Shown piece after piece: positions 25,026-33,332 of a DNA stretch of 49,171 bases. The first letter of the stretch is position 1; every line of letters begins with the position of its first letter. The translations under genes were made by a program, and so were the position numbers. The notes under the pieces were generated by a model. It saw only the letters and a program-made list of their open reading frames with translations, did no database searches and was not told the DNA's origin. Origin of the DNA: Alphaproteobacteria bacterium (lineage in GTDB: Bacteria > Pseudomonadota > Alphaproteobacteria > SHVR01); the NCBI GenBank assembly GCA_009694185.1, contig SHVR01000016.1, positions 1 through 49,171 of the forward strand, given 5' to 3'.

Positions 25026-26511
25026 TCAGAGATTCTGTGTGAGTTCTTTCAGTGCTACCTTCAACACACCTTCTCGCCATGGACTGAATCGGGCAAGCAA
25101 GCGGTCCTTCGTTTCGTTGTAGAAGAACACGAACCCTTCCTCGGAAACTGGTACGAGTGCCGACCGAATTTGTCCTTCCTCGTCCGTATCCCGGAACTCA
25201 AGGAATGGTGCGCAGATCAAACTTCCATTGAAGGGACGGCCGATGCCGTGGATGGCAAACACGAGCTTCGCGCGACGCGCCCAATTCATATTTAACGCAA
25301 TCCAAGATCGATGTTCGGCCAGGTCCGCATAGTAATTCAGATGGACTTTCGCGTTCTCGATGATCTGCGCGCGGAACCAGTGACTGGTGTCCGTTCCTGA
25401 TTTCATGACATCAGCGGTAGTGGTTCCGGTATTCGTGATCTTCCGCAAAGCCGACGTGACGCCCGGCACGATGGGCCGGGAGGCGCGTGTCCACATCTTC
25501 TTGGATATTACCCGCCAGCGTGAACACGCCCTGCAGAGATTTCAGCTTTTCGGTGCCGATCTTGTCCGCTGCCTTGTGCAATCCATCAAGGATTGCCTCA
25601 ACGTAATCTTGCGCCAAACTTTGTTCGGAAATTGCGGTCGCCTTCCTGAACTGGACAATCTGCAATCTCGCGATCATCTCGATCAGCGGCTTCAAACTGC
25701 CAAGATCGGCCGCTTCCAGGGCGTCGAGGTAGTTGGTTTTATCGTTGCGCGTTACCACCAGCGGAAACAGCCCATCCTTCACAAGCACAAATGAGGCGAT
25801 GGCGCGAGCAACGCGCCCGTTACCATCCTGGAAGGGATGTATCTGCGTGAAGCGATGATGTAGCCAAGCGGCCTGAACGTCGCTCGGAACCGCCTTGGCG
25901 ACATGTTCCGCATGGATGGCAACTAAGCGGTCCATTTCGGACGCCACATGTTCGGGCGCGCAATAAGCATATATGACACAATCGCGCACGGGGTAGTTCA
26001 TCTGCGTTTTCCAGTCGCCCTTGATGAGCGGCACCTTAACGACGCGCCCTTGCGAATCGACGCCGTCGGTCTCATCCTGGCCACGCAACAAAACGGCGTG
26101 AAGTTCCTTGATGTAAGAAACCGAGAGCGCGCGTTAGCTGCTGACGAAATCGAACACGCCGTCCAACGCGTCCTTCTGATTGCGCAACAATTGCAGCACT
26201 TATTCGCGAGGCTTGTTCGTCGAACCGTGGGTGAGGAGCTCGGCTTGAAACCCACGCTCGATCAAGGTTTGTGTGACGCCGCGCTCGATCTCATAGAGGT
26301 TTTCGATCACACCGGTCTCAATGGCCCATTCGCGGCTTAATTTTTCGGTAAAATCCAAAAGCTGGCGCGTTCCTTTCAGCCGCGTCCTTTGGTCGGTCCA
26401 AACGGCCTTAATTCCCGGAATTTCCGACGCGCTGAGTTGTTGGGGGTCGGTTTCAAGGTCCGTTACGCCTGTGGTGGGGTTCCAAATTAGAAAAATATTC
26501 CGATTGGTCAT
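25026..26511 (-). pseudogene. Fic-family AMPylase-like gene, broken by two stop codons and a frameshift
   Basis: The reading frame encodes a Fic protein of about 490 codons. The N-terminus has the helix WAIETGVIENLYEIERG typical of Fic proteins with an autoinhibitory segment. The catalytic loop HPFQDGNGRVAR (about codon 225) is intact, and a C-terminal domain follows. However, in-frame TAA codons occur at 26200-26202 (after TNKPRE) and 26134-26136 (after FDFVSS), and near 25475 the frame shifts, so the last 150 or so codons are in another frame. Every other stretch is well conserved, suggesting recent decay or assembly errors. The segment is visibly more AT-rich than its neighbours, consistent with transfer. 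Confidence 0.85.
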
Positions 26512-26520
26512 GCCTGTTGA

Positions 26521-26543
26521 ACCAACTTTTCTGGGGAGTTGGT
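26521..26543. promoter_or_regulatory. Inverted repeat in the fic leader
   Basis: ACCAACT (26521-26527) and AGTTGGT (26537-26543) form a perfect 7-bp inverted repeat, 9 bp apart, between the fic promoter and its start codon. It could be an operator or an mRNA hairpin that covers the ribosome site. Confidence 0.45.
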
Positions 26544-26595
26544 CGTGTCGCGAGGGTCGCGGAAATTGCCAGTAGCGATGATAACCATTCGATAG

Positions 26596-26624
26596 ATTAT
26601 ACCAAGGCTCGCAGGTATTGATTC
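26596..26624 (-). promoter_or_regulatory. fic promoter with extended -10 box
   Basis: The minus strand reads TTGGTATAAT, a consensus TATAAT (26601-26596) with the TGn extension, about 85 nt before the fic start. The -35 region (TGAATC, 18 bp away) is poor, as is usual with an extended -10. Nothing else in the gap to the MFS gene looks coding. Confidence 0.55.
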
Positions 26625-26685
26625 ATATCGTCGCGGCAGTTCATGCAACCCTATCAAGCTGCCGCTTGGCTGATCGGACCGGCCC

Positions 26686-26715
26686 GTTACCCGCGCGTTA
26701 CCCGCGCGTTACCCC
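26686..26715. repeat. 11-bp tandem repeat giving stops in three frames
   Basis: The unit GTTACCCGCGC starts at 26686 and 26697, with a partial third copy at 26708. Each unit carries TAA on the minus strand. Because 11 is not a multiple of three, the three TAA codons fall in three different frames at the 3' end of the MFS gene. Confidence 0.8.
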
Positions 26716-27959
26716 GGCGGCGACGGCCGGCGCGCCAGCAGTGCCGCCGGGATGGCGAGCGCGGCGAGGACCGCAAAACAGTCGAGCGAGAGATCGTAGC
26801 CGCCGCTCCAGTCGCGCAAGAGGCCGGAGATGAGCGGCCCGGCCGCCTGGGCCAGCACCTGCACCGAGAGTGCCACACCCCGGATTGCCCCGAAGCTTCG
26901 CCGCCCATAATAATCCCCCCAGACGATCGGCAGGGTGACCTGAACGCCGCCGATGCCGGCGCCGAAGATCGCGGCGGCGAGATAGCCCTGGGCCGGGGTC
27001 GCGACACCCATCATCAGGATCGTGCCGGCGCACATGAGTGCCGCGATTGACGTGAGCGCCAGGCGGGTGCCGAGCCGGCGGGCGAGGAGCCCGAACGCCA
27101 GGCCGGCAAGGCCCGAGACCAGGCTGAAGAGGCCCACAGTCGCGGCCGCCACCGTCGCGTCCAGGCCGCTCTCGATGAGGAAGGCCGCCTGGTGCAGGCT
27201 GACCCCCGCCTGGACCGGATAAACCAGCAGGGTAAAGAGCGAAAGCAGCCAGAAGGCCGGCGTGCGCAACGCCTGGGCGCGGCTGAAGGCGGGCTCGGCC
27301 GGCAATGGCGTCGTGCCGGGGGCTGGTTCGGGGGCGCCCCGATCCGGTAAGAGGCCCATATCCTCGGGCCGCCGCACCATCAACAGCCAAGTGGGCACGA
27401 ATCCCACCACCAGGACCGCGACACCGATCGCGAACCAGCCGAGCCGCCAGCCATCGACCAGCATCGCCGCCTGGGCCAGAAGCGGCAGCCCCACGAGCCC
27501 CGACATCTGCCCCACCGTCGCAATCGACGTGGCGAAGGGCCGCCGGGCGACGAACCAGTTGTTGACCGCCCCGTAGATGCCGAGGTCGAACGGCCCGGCG
27601 AAGCTCGTCCGGGCAATGCAGAACAAGAGATAGAACATGGCGAGCGAGCTGGTGGCCGACAGCAGCAACGTGGCGAGACCGGTGGCGAGCACGGCGCCGC
27701 AGAGCACGAGCCTGGCGCCCATCCGGTCGAGGACACGGCCAAGCGCGGGCGCGGTGATTGCCGCCAACACGCCACCCAGGGACACGGCACCCGAAAAGCC
27801 CGAGCGCGACCAGCCGAACTCCCTTGTCATGGGCTCGACAAAGACCGAGAGGGTGGCGACGGCGCCGCCCTGACGCGAGAATCCGGCCGCGCAAGTGCAA
27901 GCCAGGATCACCCAGCCATAGAAGAACGGCAGGCGCGGCTGGAGACGGTGGGCGAGCAC
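26709..27959 (-). CDS. MFS transporter (monocarboxylate/oxalate-formate antiporter-like)
   Basis: A 416-residue, 12-helix MFS protein. FFYGWVILACTCAAGFSRQGGAVATLSVFV at the N-terminus and FGWSRSGFSGAVSLGGVLAA are typical of the monocarboxylate porter / OFA group, which moves small organic acids. The GTG start was chosen because GAGG lies 3 nt upstream and the conserved region begins at once; a much longer open frame runs back through the TPR gene on the same strand and is not credible. It begins 10 nt after the TPR gene stop, so the two are likely co-expressed. The stop lies in an 11-bp repeat. Confidence 0.87.
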   Translation of the reverse strand: MLAHRLQPRLPFFYGWVILACTCAAGFSRQGGAVATLSVFVEPMTREFGWSRSGFSGAVSLGGVLAAITAPALGRVLDRMGARLVLCGAVLATGLATLLLSATSSLAMFYLLFCIARTSFAGPFDLGIYGAVNNWFVARRPFATSIATVGQMSGLVGLPLLAQAAMLVDGWRLGWFAIGVAVLVVGFVPTWLLMVRRPEDMGLLPDRGAPEPAPGTTPLPAEPAFSRAQALRTPAFWLLSLFTLLVYPVQAGVSLHQAAFLIESGLDATVAAATVGLFSLVSGLAGLAFGLLARRLGTRLALTSIAALMCAGTILMMGVATPAQGYLAAAIFGAGIGGVQVTLPIVWGDYYGRRSFGAIRGVALSVQVLAQAAGPLISGLLRDWSGGYDLSLDCFAVLAALAIPAALLARRPSPPG

Positions 27960-27969
27960 CCGCCTCGCC

Positions 27970-29268
27970 CTAGTGGGAGAGGCCCGCGACGGGAACGCCG
28001 CTCGGACCTTCGCGGCGGCGGGCCAGATAGCGGCCGGCGTCGCCGTGCCGGCCGGCGTTAAGATAGGCCTTGAGCAGCGTGAACTCCACCAGATCGCGCT
28101 GGGCGCGGCTGCCGCCGATGCGCTCATGCTCGTCCATGACCGGCTCGATGGCGCCGATGACGCCCGTCCAGTCGGACGCCATGAAGGCCCTGAAAGCGCG
28201 CGCCAAAGCCGGCACCACGGGCCCCGAGGGCAGCCTGCCCTGGTTCTCCAGAGCCGCCATTCCGGCGAGCCGGGCTTCGAGGCCGCCCAGGTCGCCGGTG
28301 ACGGCATCGCAGAGCGCGATATGGGTGTCGCAGAAGGCGATGCCGGCCCCAGGGAACATTTGGTGCGCGAAATCATGGAGCGCCCGCCAAGCCGCCGGGT
28401 CGCGCTGCATGCCGGCCAGCTCGGCACGCCAGAGGAAGGCCACCGAATCGGTCAGGCTGTTGAGCGGCGGACCCCAGGTGGCATTCGGGTGGACATTCTC
28501 GGCGAAGATGCGCCATGCCGCCGCGTCATGGCCGGCCTCAAGCTCACAGAGCGCCATATGCCAGCTCAAGTGACAATGCAATTGCGCGGCCTTCGGATAA
28601 GCGGTCATCCAGTCGCGAAGATAGGCAAGGGAGGCGGCCTGCTCGCCATCCTCGTAATAGACATGGGCGCGGATATGGGCGCCATGGGCGTTGCGTGGAA
28701 AGGCGGCCATGGCGCGCTCGATCTTGGCGCGCGCCCGGTCGCGCTCGCCTGTCTCGTCGAGGGCGAAGGCGTGCTGGCAATTGAACCACCAGTCGTCGCC
28801 GTAATGGCCGGCATGCCGGTCCAAGAGCGCCAACTGCTCCCGCTCGCGGCCCGCCCGGCCGCTGAAGCCGATCAGACCGAACACCGAGGTGCAGGGGCCG
28901 AGCACCATGGCGTCGCGTGGAAACGTCTCAAGGTGCGCCTTGGCGGCGGCGACGGCTGCGTCGCCTTGGCCCGCGAGGACCAGATTGTAATAGGCAAGAT
29001 GGCTTGCCTCGCGCTCGGGCAGATCGCCGGCGACCGCGTTCGCCGCCGCGATGGCCTGGCGCGCCGCCGGCATCTCGCCGCGTAACTGCAAGGCGCGCGC
29101 CTTGCCCACATGGGCCAGCACGAAATCGCCATCGGCGTCGATGGCGCGCTGGAAGGCTTGCCCAGGCCCGAGATTGCCCGAGAGGATCAAATCGACCCCC
29201 GCCACATAGGCATCGCGCGCAACGGGCGAGGCCGTGGACACCGTCAGGCCATAGCGATCGCAAAGCAT
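27970..29268 (-). CDS. Tetratricopeptide-repeat protein (TTC38-like)
   Basis: A 432-residue soluble protein made of degenerate TPR helices: A-F-Q-R-A-I-D-A-D-GDFVLAHVGKARAL, AMVLGPCTSVFGLIGFSGRAGRE, and GDDWWFNCQHAFALDETGERDRARAKIERAM with the conserved histidine and WW pair. This pattern matches the TTC38 group, often linked to catabolic clusters but without a defined activity. It has no signal peptide. The start follows GGGGAAGGGAA; an upstream ATG 17 codons earlier is less likely. It sits between the SDR and MFS genes on one strand. Confidence 0.83.
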   Translation of the reverse strand: MLCDRYGLTVSTASPVARDAYVAGVDLILSGNLGPGQAFQRAIDADGDFVLAHVGKARALQLRGEMPAARQAIAAANAVAGDLPEREASHLAYYNLVLAGQGDAAVAAAKAHLETFPRDAMVLGPCTSVFGLIGFSGRAGREREQLALLDRHAGHYGDDWWFNCQHAFALDETGERDRARAKIERAMAAFPRNAHGAHIRAHVYYEDGEQAASLAYLRDWMTAYPKAAQLHCHLSWHMALCELEAGHDAAAWRIFAENVHPNATWGPPLNSLTDSVAFLWRAELAGMQRDPAAWRALHDFAHQMFPGAGIAFCDTHIALCDAVTGDLGGLEARLAGMAALENQGRLPSGPVVPALARAFRAFMASDWTGVIGAIEPVMDEHERIGGSRAQRDLVEFTLLKAYLNAGRHGDAGRYLARRREGPSGVPVAGLSH

Positions 29269-29293
29269 GCCGTTCCCTTCCCCTGAAATCCGC

Positions 29294-30049
29294 CTACTGG
29301 TTGATACTTTGGCCGCCATCCATGACGATGGTCTCGCCGGTGAGATAGCGGATCTCCTCGACCAAGAGCGCCGCTACCAGGCGCGCCACCTCGTCCACCC
29401 GGCCGGGCCGGCCGACCGGAATGCGGCGCGCCAGCCACTCGCGCGAGCTCGGGCTCTCCAGCATCGCCCGGTTCATGTCGGTCGCGACATAGCCGGGCGC
29501 CACATTGTAGACGGCGATGTTCTGCTTCGCCCATTCGACCGCGAGGCAGCGGGTCAACGCGCCGAGCGCGGCCTTCGATGCGCAATAGGCCAAATGATAG
29601 CGCACGCCCAGGCGCTCCCAGAACGAGCCGATATTGACGATGGTGCCGCCGCCCCGGGCGAGGAAATGCGGATAGGCCGCCTTGGCGAGAATGAAGGCGG
29701 AGGTGACGTTGGTGTCGAGGGTCTGGGTGAACTCGGCGGTGGCGAAGCCCTCGCTCTTCCCCGTCAGCAGCATGCCGGCATTGTTGACCAGCCCCCGGAG
29801 CCCGCCATGGGCCCGCGCGATTTCGCCGAGCACCGCGATGGAAGCCCGCTCGTCGGTCACGTCGAGGCGGCCGGCGATCAGGCGCTCGGGCGGCGCGCCC
29901 GCCGCCCCATCCTCGCCCACCATGTCGGGTAAATTGCCGGTTCGCGAGAGACACGCGACCGTGAAGCCGCGCCGCGCCAGTTCGAGGGCGATGCCAGCGC
30001 CGATGCCGCGATTGGCCCCGGTGACGACGATCGCGCCCGCTTGCGTCAT
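29294..30049 (-). CDS. SDR-family oxidoreductase (FabG-like)
   Basis: A 251-residue classical short-chain dehydrogenase. Cofactor motif TGANRGIG at 10-17, NNAG at 89-92, active-site serine at S142 (NIGSFWE) and the Y155-x3-K159 pair (YCASK) are all present. CLSRTG after strand 2 has an arginine, favouring NADP(H) (family knowledge). The C-terminus GGQSINQ is typical. It is 5 nt downstream of the AHL-lactonase-like gene and 25 nt upstream of the TPR gene, so it belongs to a minus-strand run of four genes. Confidence 0.9.
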   Translation of the reverse strand: MTQAGAIVVTGANRGIGAGIALELARRGFTVACLSRTGNLPDMVGEDGAAGAPPERLIAGRLDVTDERASIAVLGEIARAHGGLRGLVNNAGMLLTGKSEGFATAEFTQTLDTNVTSAFILAKAAYPHFLARGGGTIVNIGSFWERLGVRYHLAYCASKAALGALTRCLAVEWAKQNIAVYNVAPGYVATDMNRAMLESPSSREWLARRIPVGRPGRVDEVARLVAALLVEEIRYLTGETIVMDGGQSINQ

Positions 30050-30054
30050 GCGAC

Positions 30055-30852
30055 CTAACCCTTGGGCGCCACGTCGAGGCGCGCGATCATGCCTTCGAGT
30101 TTCGCATCGGCCGCCGGATAGCGCGCCATGATCAGCGGGTCATGGCCGGGGATCACATGCTTCGGTGAATCCGCCAGGCGATAGAGCTTTTTCCAACTCT
30201 CCATCATCTCACCCAGATTATGGAGGATCGGGAATGGCCGCTTCTCTTCCATGTTGGCGTAAAAATGGCTCGCATCCGACGCCAACACGATATGGCCGCG
30301 TTTGGTGTTGACGCGGACCGCCATCAGGCCCTTGGCGTGGCCCGGCACGTGATGCACCGAGAGGCCGGGCGCGATCTCCTCGTCCCGGTCGTGAAAGGCC
30401 GCCTGCTCCTTGTAGATGCGGCGGATCATCTTGGCCACGTCTTCGACATCATAGGCCATGCGCAAGGGCTCGTGGCCCATGCAGCGGCCGGTGCAATAGT
30501 CCATCTCGTCGTCATGGATGTGGAGACGCGCATTGGGGAAATCGTCGAGCGTGCCAGCATGGTCGAAATGCATGTGGGTGACGATCAGGTCCTGGACCTT
30601 GGTCGCGTCGATATTGAGCTTGGCGAGACCCTCGCGCGGCAGATATTGGAGCTTGCGGTTGCGCCGCTCGGCACTCTCGTGGGTAAAGCCCGCATCGACC
30701 ACGAAGGTCCGCCCCTGGCCCACGATCGCCCAGACATAATAGCTGAGCTTGCCGGAGGTATCGTGCGGGTCGCCACCAAGAAAGCTCTCGCTCATTCGCC
30801 GCCCGGTGTGGGTGCCGTAATTGACCGCGAAGACCTCGTAGGTATCTGCCAT
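30055..30852 (-). CDS. MBL-fold hydrolase, N-acyl-homoserine-lactonase (AttM/AiiA)-like
   Basis: A 265-residue metallo-beta-lactamase-fold enzyme. HMHFDHAG at 93-100 is the lactonase form of HxHxDH, followed by HHVPGHAKGLM, ASDASHFY with the metal-bridging aspartate, and VIPGHDP with the final histidine. YYVWAIVGQGRTFVVDAGF near 38-56 is the family strand pair. Enzymes of this group hydrolyse lactones such as AHL signals or gamma-butyrolactone; here a catabolic lactone is as likely. It is unlike the three MBL paralogues elsewhere in the window. It is first in the minus-strand run and divergent from an SDR gene. Confidence 0.88.
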   Translation of the reverse strand: MADTYEVFAVNYGTHTGRRMSESFLGGDPHDTSGKLSYYVWAIVGQGRTFVVDAGFTHESAERRNRKLQYLPREGLAKLNIDATKVQDLIVTHMHFDHAGTLDDFPNARLHIHDDEMDYCTGRCMGHEPLRMAYDVEDVAKMIRRIYKEQAAFHDRDEEIAPGLSVHHVPGHAKGLMAVRVNTKRGHIVLASDASHFYANMEEKRPFPILHNLGEMMESWKKLYRLADSPKHVIPGHDPLIMARYPAADAKLEGMIARLDVAPKG

Positions 30853-30978
30853 GTGGCGCCCCCTTACCCGATCGTCTCGACCTGTTTCCGCCTTATAGCA
30901 TAGCCGGCCGGTAAACTTGACCCAGCGGCGGGCGCGTTGTCGAATGAACCGGATCGCCGAATGGATAGGACAGTTCGC

Positions 30979-31764
30979 ATGAACCTCAAAGGTGCCGTGA
31001 CCATCGTGACCGGATCGGCCAGCGGCATCGGCGCGGCGGCCGCGCGCATGCTCGCCGCCAAGGGCTCGAACGTCGTCGTCAACTACACCAAGAGCGAGGC
31101 CGCCGCGAAGGCGGTCGCCGCCGAGTGCGAGGCCAAGGGCGTCGAGACCCTGCTCTGCCGGGCCAACGTCGCCCATGACGCCGATTGCCGCCGCATGGTC
31201 GCCGAGACCATGGCCAAATGGGGCCGGGTCGACGGCCTGATCAACAATGCCGGCACCACCAAGTTCGTTCCGCATCCCGATCTGGACGGGCTCGATGCCG
31301 AGGATTTCCTCAATATCCACCGCGTCAACGTGGTCGGCCCCTTCCAGATGAGCCGCGCCGTCGCCCCGCACATGAAGCAGCAGGGCCGAGGGGCCATCGT
31401 GAATATTTCCTCGGTCGCGGGCGTCATGGGGATCGGTAGCTCGATTGCCTACGCCGCCTCCAAGGGTGCCCTCAACACCATCACTCTGTCGCTGGCGCGC
31501 GTGCTCGGCCCCGAGATCCGGGTCAACACGGTCTGCCCCGGCTTCGTTGCCGGAAGCTGGCTCAGGGACGGCATGGGCGCCGAACGCTACGACGCCACCA
31601 AGGCCCATCTCGAGGCCACCACGCCGCTCAGGCGCGCCGGCACGCCCGAAAGCATGGCCGAGGTCGCGGTCTGGTTCCTCGAAGGCGGCGAGCTGGTCAC
31701 CGGGGAGATCCTGATGGTGGACGCGGGCAACCATCTGGGCGCGGCGCCGCTCAAGGCGCGCTGA
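30979..31764 (+). CDS. SDR-family oxidoreductase
   Basis: A 261-residue classical SDR. TGSASGIG at 11-18, NNAG at 89-92, S144 or S145 in VNISSVAG, and the Y158-x3-K162 pair in YAASK are present. VVVNYTKSE after strand 2 suggests an NADP(H) preference (inference). The ATG giving MNLKGAV was chosen on family alignment; an ATG 18 nt earlier is possible. It is followed 10 nt later by a second SDR and then a methyltransferase, probably one operon, divergent from the lactonase gene. Confidence 0.88.
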   Translation: MNLKGAVTIVTGSASGIGAAAARMLAAKGSNVVVNYTKSEAAAKAVAAECEAKGVETLLCRANVAHDADCRRMVAETMAKWGRVDGLINNAGTTKFVPHPDLDGLDAEDFLNIHRVNVVGPFQMSRAVAPHMKQQGRGAIVNISSVAGVMGIGSSIAYAASKGALNTITLSLARVLGPEIRVNTVCPGFVAGSWLRDGMGAERYDATKAHLEATTPLRRAGTPESMAEVAVWFLEGGELVTGEILMVDAGNHLGAAPLKAR

Positions 31765-31774
31765 GGGCGCCGTC

Positions 31775-32551
31775 ATGTCCAGCCGTCTTGCGGGCAAGGT
31801 GGCACTCGTGACCGGGGGCGCGTCGGGCCTCGGCCAGGCAACCGCCCGCCTGTTCGTGGCCGAAGGAGCGCGCGTGGCCGTGACCGACATCGACGAGCCG
31901 GCGGGTGCCGCCGTCGCCAAGTCACTCGGGCCGAGCGCCACCTTCATTCGCCATGACGTGACCAGCGAGGCCGATTGGCAAGCGGCCATCGAGGCCACAG
32001 TCGCGGCCTTTGGCGGCCTCCACATATTGGTCAACAGCGCCGGCATCGGGCCGTTCGGCAATATCGAGGAGACCAGCTTCGCCGACTGGCGGCGCGTGCA
32101 TGCGGTTGATCTCGACGGCGTCTTTCTCGGCTGCAAGTGGGCACTGCCGGCGATGGCGCGAACCTGCGCGGGTGATGGGCGCAAGGCGGCGATCGTCAAT
32201 ATTTCGTCGGTGGCCGGCATCATCGCCGGGCACAATCTAGTGGCCTACAATTCGGCCAAGGCGGGGGTACGCCATCTGACCAAGTCGGTGGCGCTCCACT
32301 GTGCCCGCCAGGGCTACCCCATCCGCTGTAATTCGGTGCATCCCGCCTTCATCGACACGCCGATCCTCGACATTCACCGCGCCCGGTTCGGCAACGAACG
32401 GGCACTGGAAAAGCTCGGCCGCCAGATTCCCATGGGCCGTGTCGGACAGCCGGAAGAAGTCGCCTATGGCATTCTTTATCTGGCATCCGACGAGGCGAGC
32501 TTCACCACCGCCTCGGAACTCGTCATCGACGGCGGCATTACGGCGATGTGA
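31775..32551 (+). CDS. SDR-family oxidoreductase
   Basis: A 258-residue classical SDR: TGGASGLG at 13-20, DI at 39-40 after strand 2 (acidic residue, typical of NAD(H) preference), NSAG at 87-90, serine in VNISSVAG at 144-145 and Y158-x3-K162 (YNSAK). The C-terminus ELVIDGGITAM is canonical. With the adjacent SDR of likely opposite cofactor preference, it could interconvert a hydroxy/keto pair (inference). The stop overlaps a potential GTG start of the methyltransferase gene. Confidence 0.9.
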   Translation: MSSRLAGKVALVTGGASGLGQATARLFVAEGARVAVTDIDEPAGAAVAKSLGPSATFIRHDVTSEADWQAAIEATVAAFGGLHILVNSAGIGPFGNIEETSFADWRRVHAVDLDGVFLGCKWALPAMARTCAGDGRKAAIVNISSVAGIIAGHNLVAYNSAKAGVRHLTKSVALHCARQGYPIRCNSVHPAFIDTPILDIHRARFGNERALEKLGRQIPMGRVGQPEEVAYGILYLASDEASFTTASELVIDGGITAM

Positions 32552-32562
32552 CCGGTGACGAG

Positions 32563-33177
32563 ATGACCGACCGGACCGCCGACCGACCCGCGCCCGAATG
32601 GGCCGCCTATTACGCCAAGACCGCCGGCCGGCCACCGCGCGCGACCCTGCTCGCCGCCCTCGACCGCTTCGAGAAGGAGGGCCGGACCGGCTTTGCGGTC
32701 GATCTCGCGTGCGGCACCGGCCGCGACACCATCGAGCTCATGCGCCGCGGCTGGCCCACCCTTGCCATCGACGCCGAGCCCGCCGCGATTGCGACGCTCC
32801 GCGCCCGGCCCGATTTGCCGCCGGGCGCCCGGCTCGATGTGCGCCTTGGCCGCTTCGAGGACGCGGATTGGCCCGAATGCGATCTCGTCAATGCGAGCTT
32901 CGCCCTGCCGATTTGCCCGCCCGAGCGGTTTGCCGCCCTCTGGCAACGGATCGCCGCCTCGCTCAAGCCCGGCGGGCGTTTTTCGGGCCAGCTCTATGGC
33001 GACCGCGACTCGTGGCGCGGCCGGCCGGGCATGACCCACCACACGCGATCGCAAGCCGAGGCGCTGCTCGCGGGCCTCGATGTCGAGATGTTCGGCGAGG
33101 AGGAAGAAAACTCCGTCACGCCGCGGGGCGAAGCGAAGCACTGGCACATCTTCCACATCGTGGCGAAGAAGCCGTAG
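32563..33177 (+). CDS. Class I SAM-dependent methyltransferase
   Basis: A 204-residue methyltransferase with the Rossmann motif I VDLACGTGRDT at 46-56, acidic loop AIDAEP after strand 2, and NASFALPICPPERFAALWQRI for motif IV. It resembles the TehB/tellurite-resistance-type small methyltransferases in layout, but the substrate is not defined. I chose the ATG with GGTGA a few bases upstream; a GTG 15 nt earlier that overlaps the SDR stop would add five residues and couple translation. Confidence 0.82.
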   Translation: MTDRTADRPAPEWAAYYAKTAGRPPRATLLAALDRFEKEGRTGFAVDLACGTGRDTIELMRRGWPTLAIDAEPAAIATLRARPDLPPGARLDVRLGRFEDADWPECDLVNASFALPICPPERFAALWQRIAASLKPGGRFSGQLYGDRDSWRGRPGMTHHTRSQAEALLAGLDVEMFGEEEENSVTPRGEAKHWHIFHIVAKKP

Positions 33178-33201
33178 GCAGTCTGCTGAAAACGCCTTTT
33201 T

Positions 33202-33302
33202 GTCGTTGCGAGGAGGCCGTCAGGCCGACGCGGCAAACCAGAAGTCTGAAGATTTGCGGTATTTTCTGGATCGCCACGGACGCTACGCGTCCTCGCGATG
33301 AC
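33202..33302. repeat. Intergenic palindromic element (RPE/REP-like)
   Basis: GTCGTTGCGAGGA at 33202-33214 faces TCCTCGCGATGAC at 33290-33302, an inverted repeat with two mismatches bounding 101 bp. The interior holds GGCCGTCAGGCCGACGCGGC and TGGATCGCCACGGACGC. Ends of this kind (TCATTGCGAGGA...TCCTCGCAATGA) mark a dispersed intergenic palindrome common in alphaproteobacteria (recalled, not searched). It sits between convergent genes and could end both transcripts. Confidence 0.65.
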
Positions 33303-33332
33303 GATTGAGGGGGGTCGGCAAACTGCTGGGCG

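Noticed and set aside
27960-28427. N-terminal extension of the MFS gene by 156 codons
   Set aside because: It lies out of frame over the TPR gene and encodes Ser/Arg/Pro-rich nonsense; the MFS protein clearly begins at the GTG next to FFYGW.
30853-32235. Long minus-strand extension of the AHL-lactonase-like ORF
   Set aside because: It runs antisense through two well-supported SDR genes; the MBL protein aligns from the ATG at 30852.
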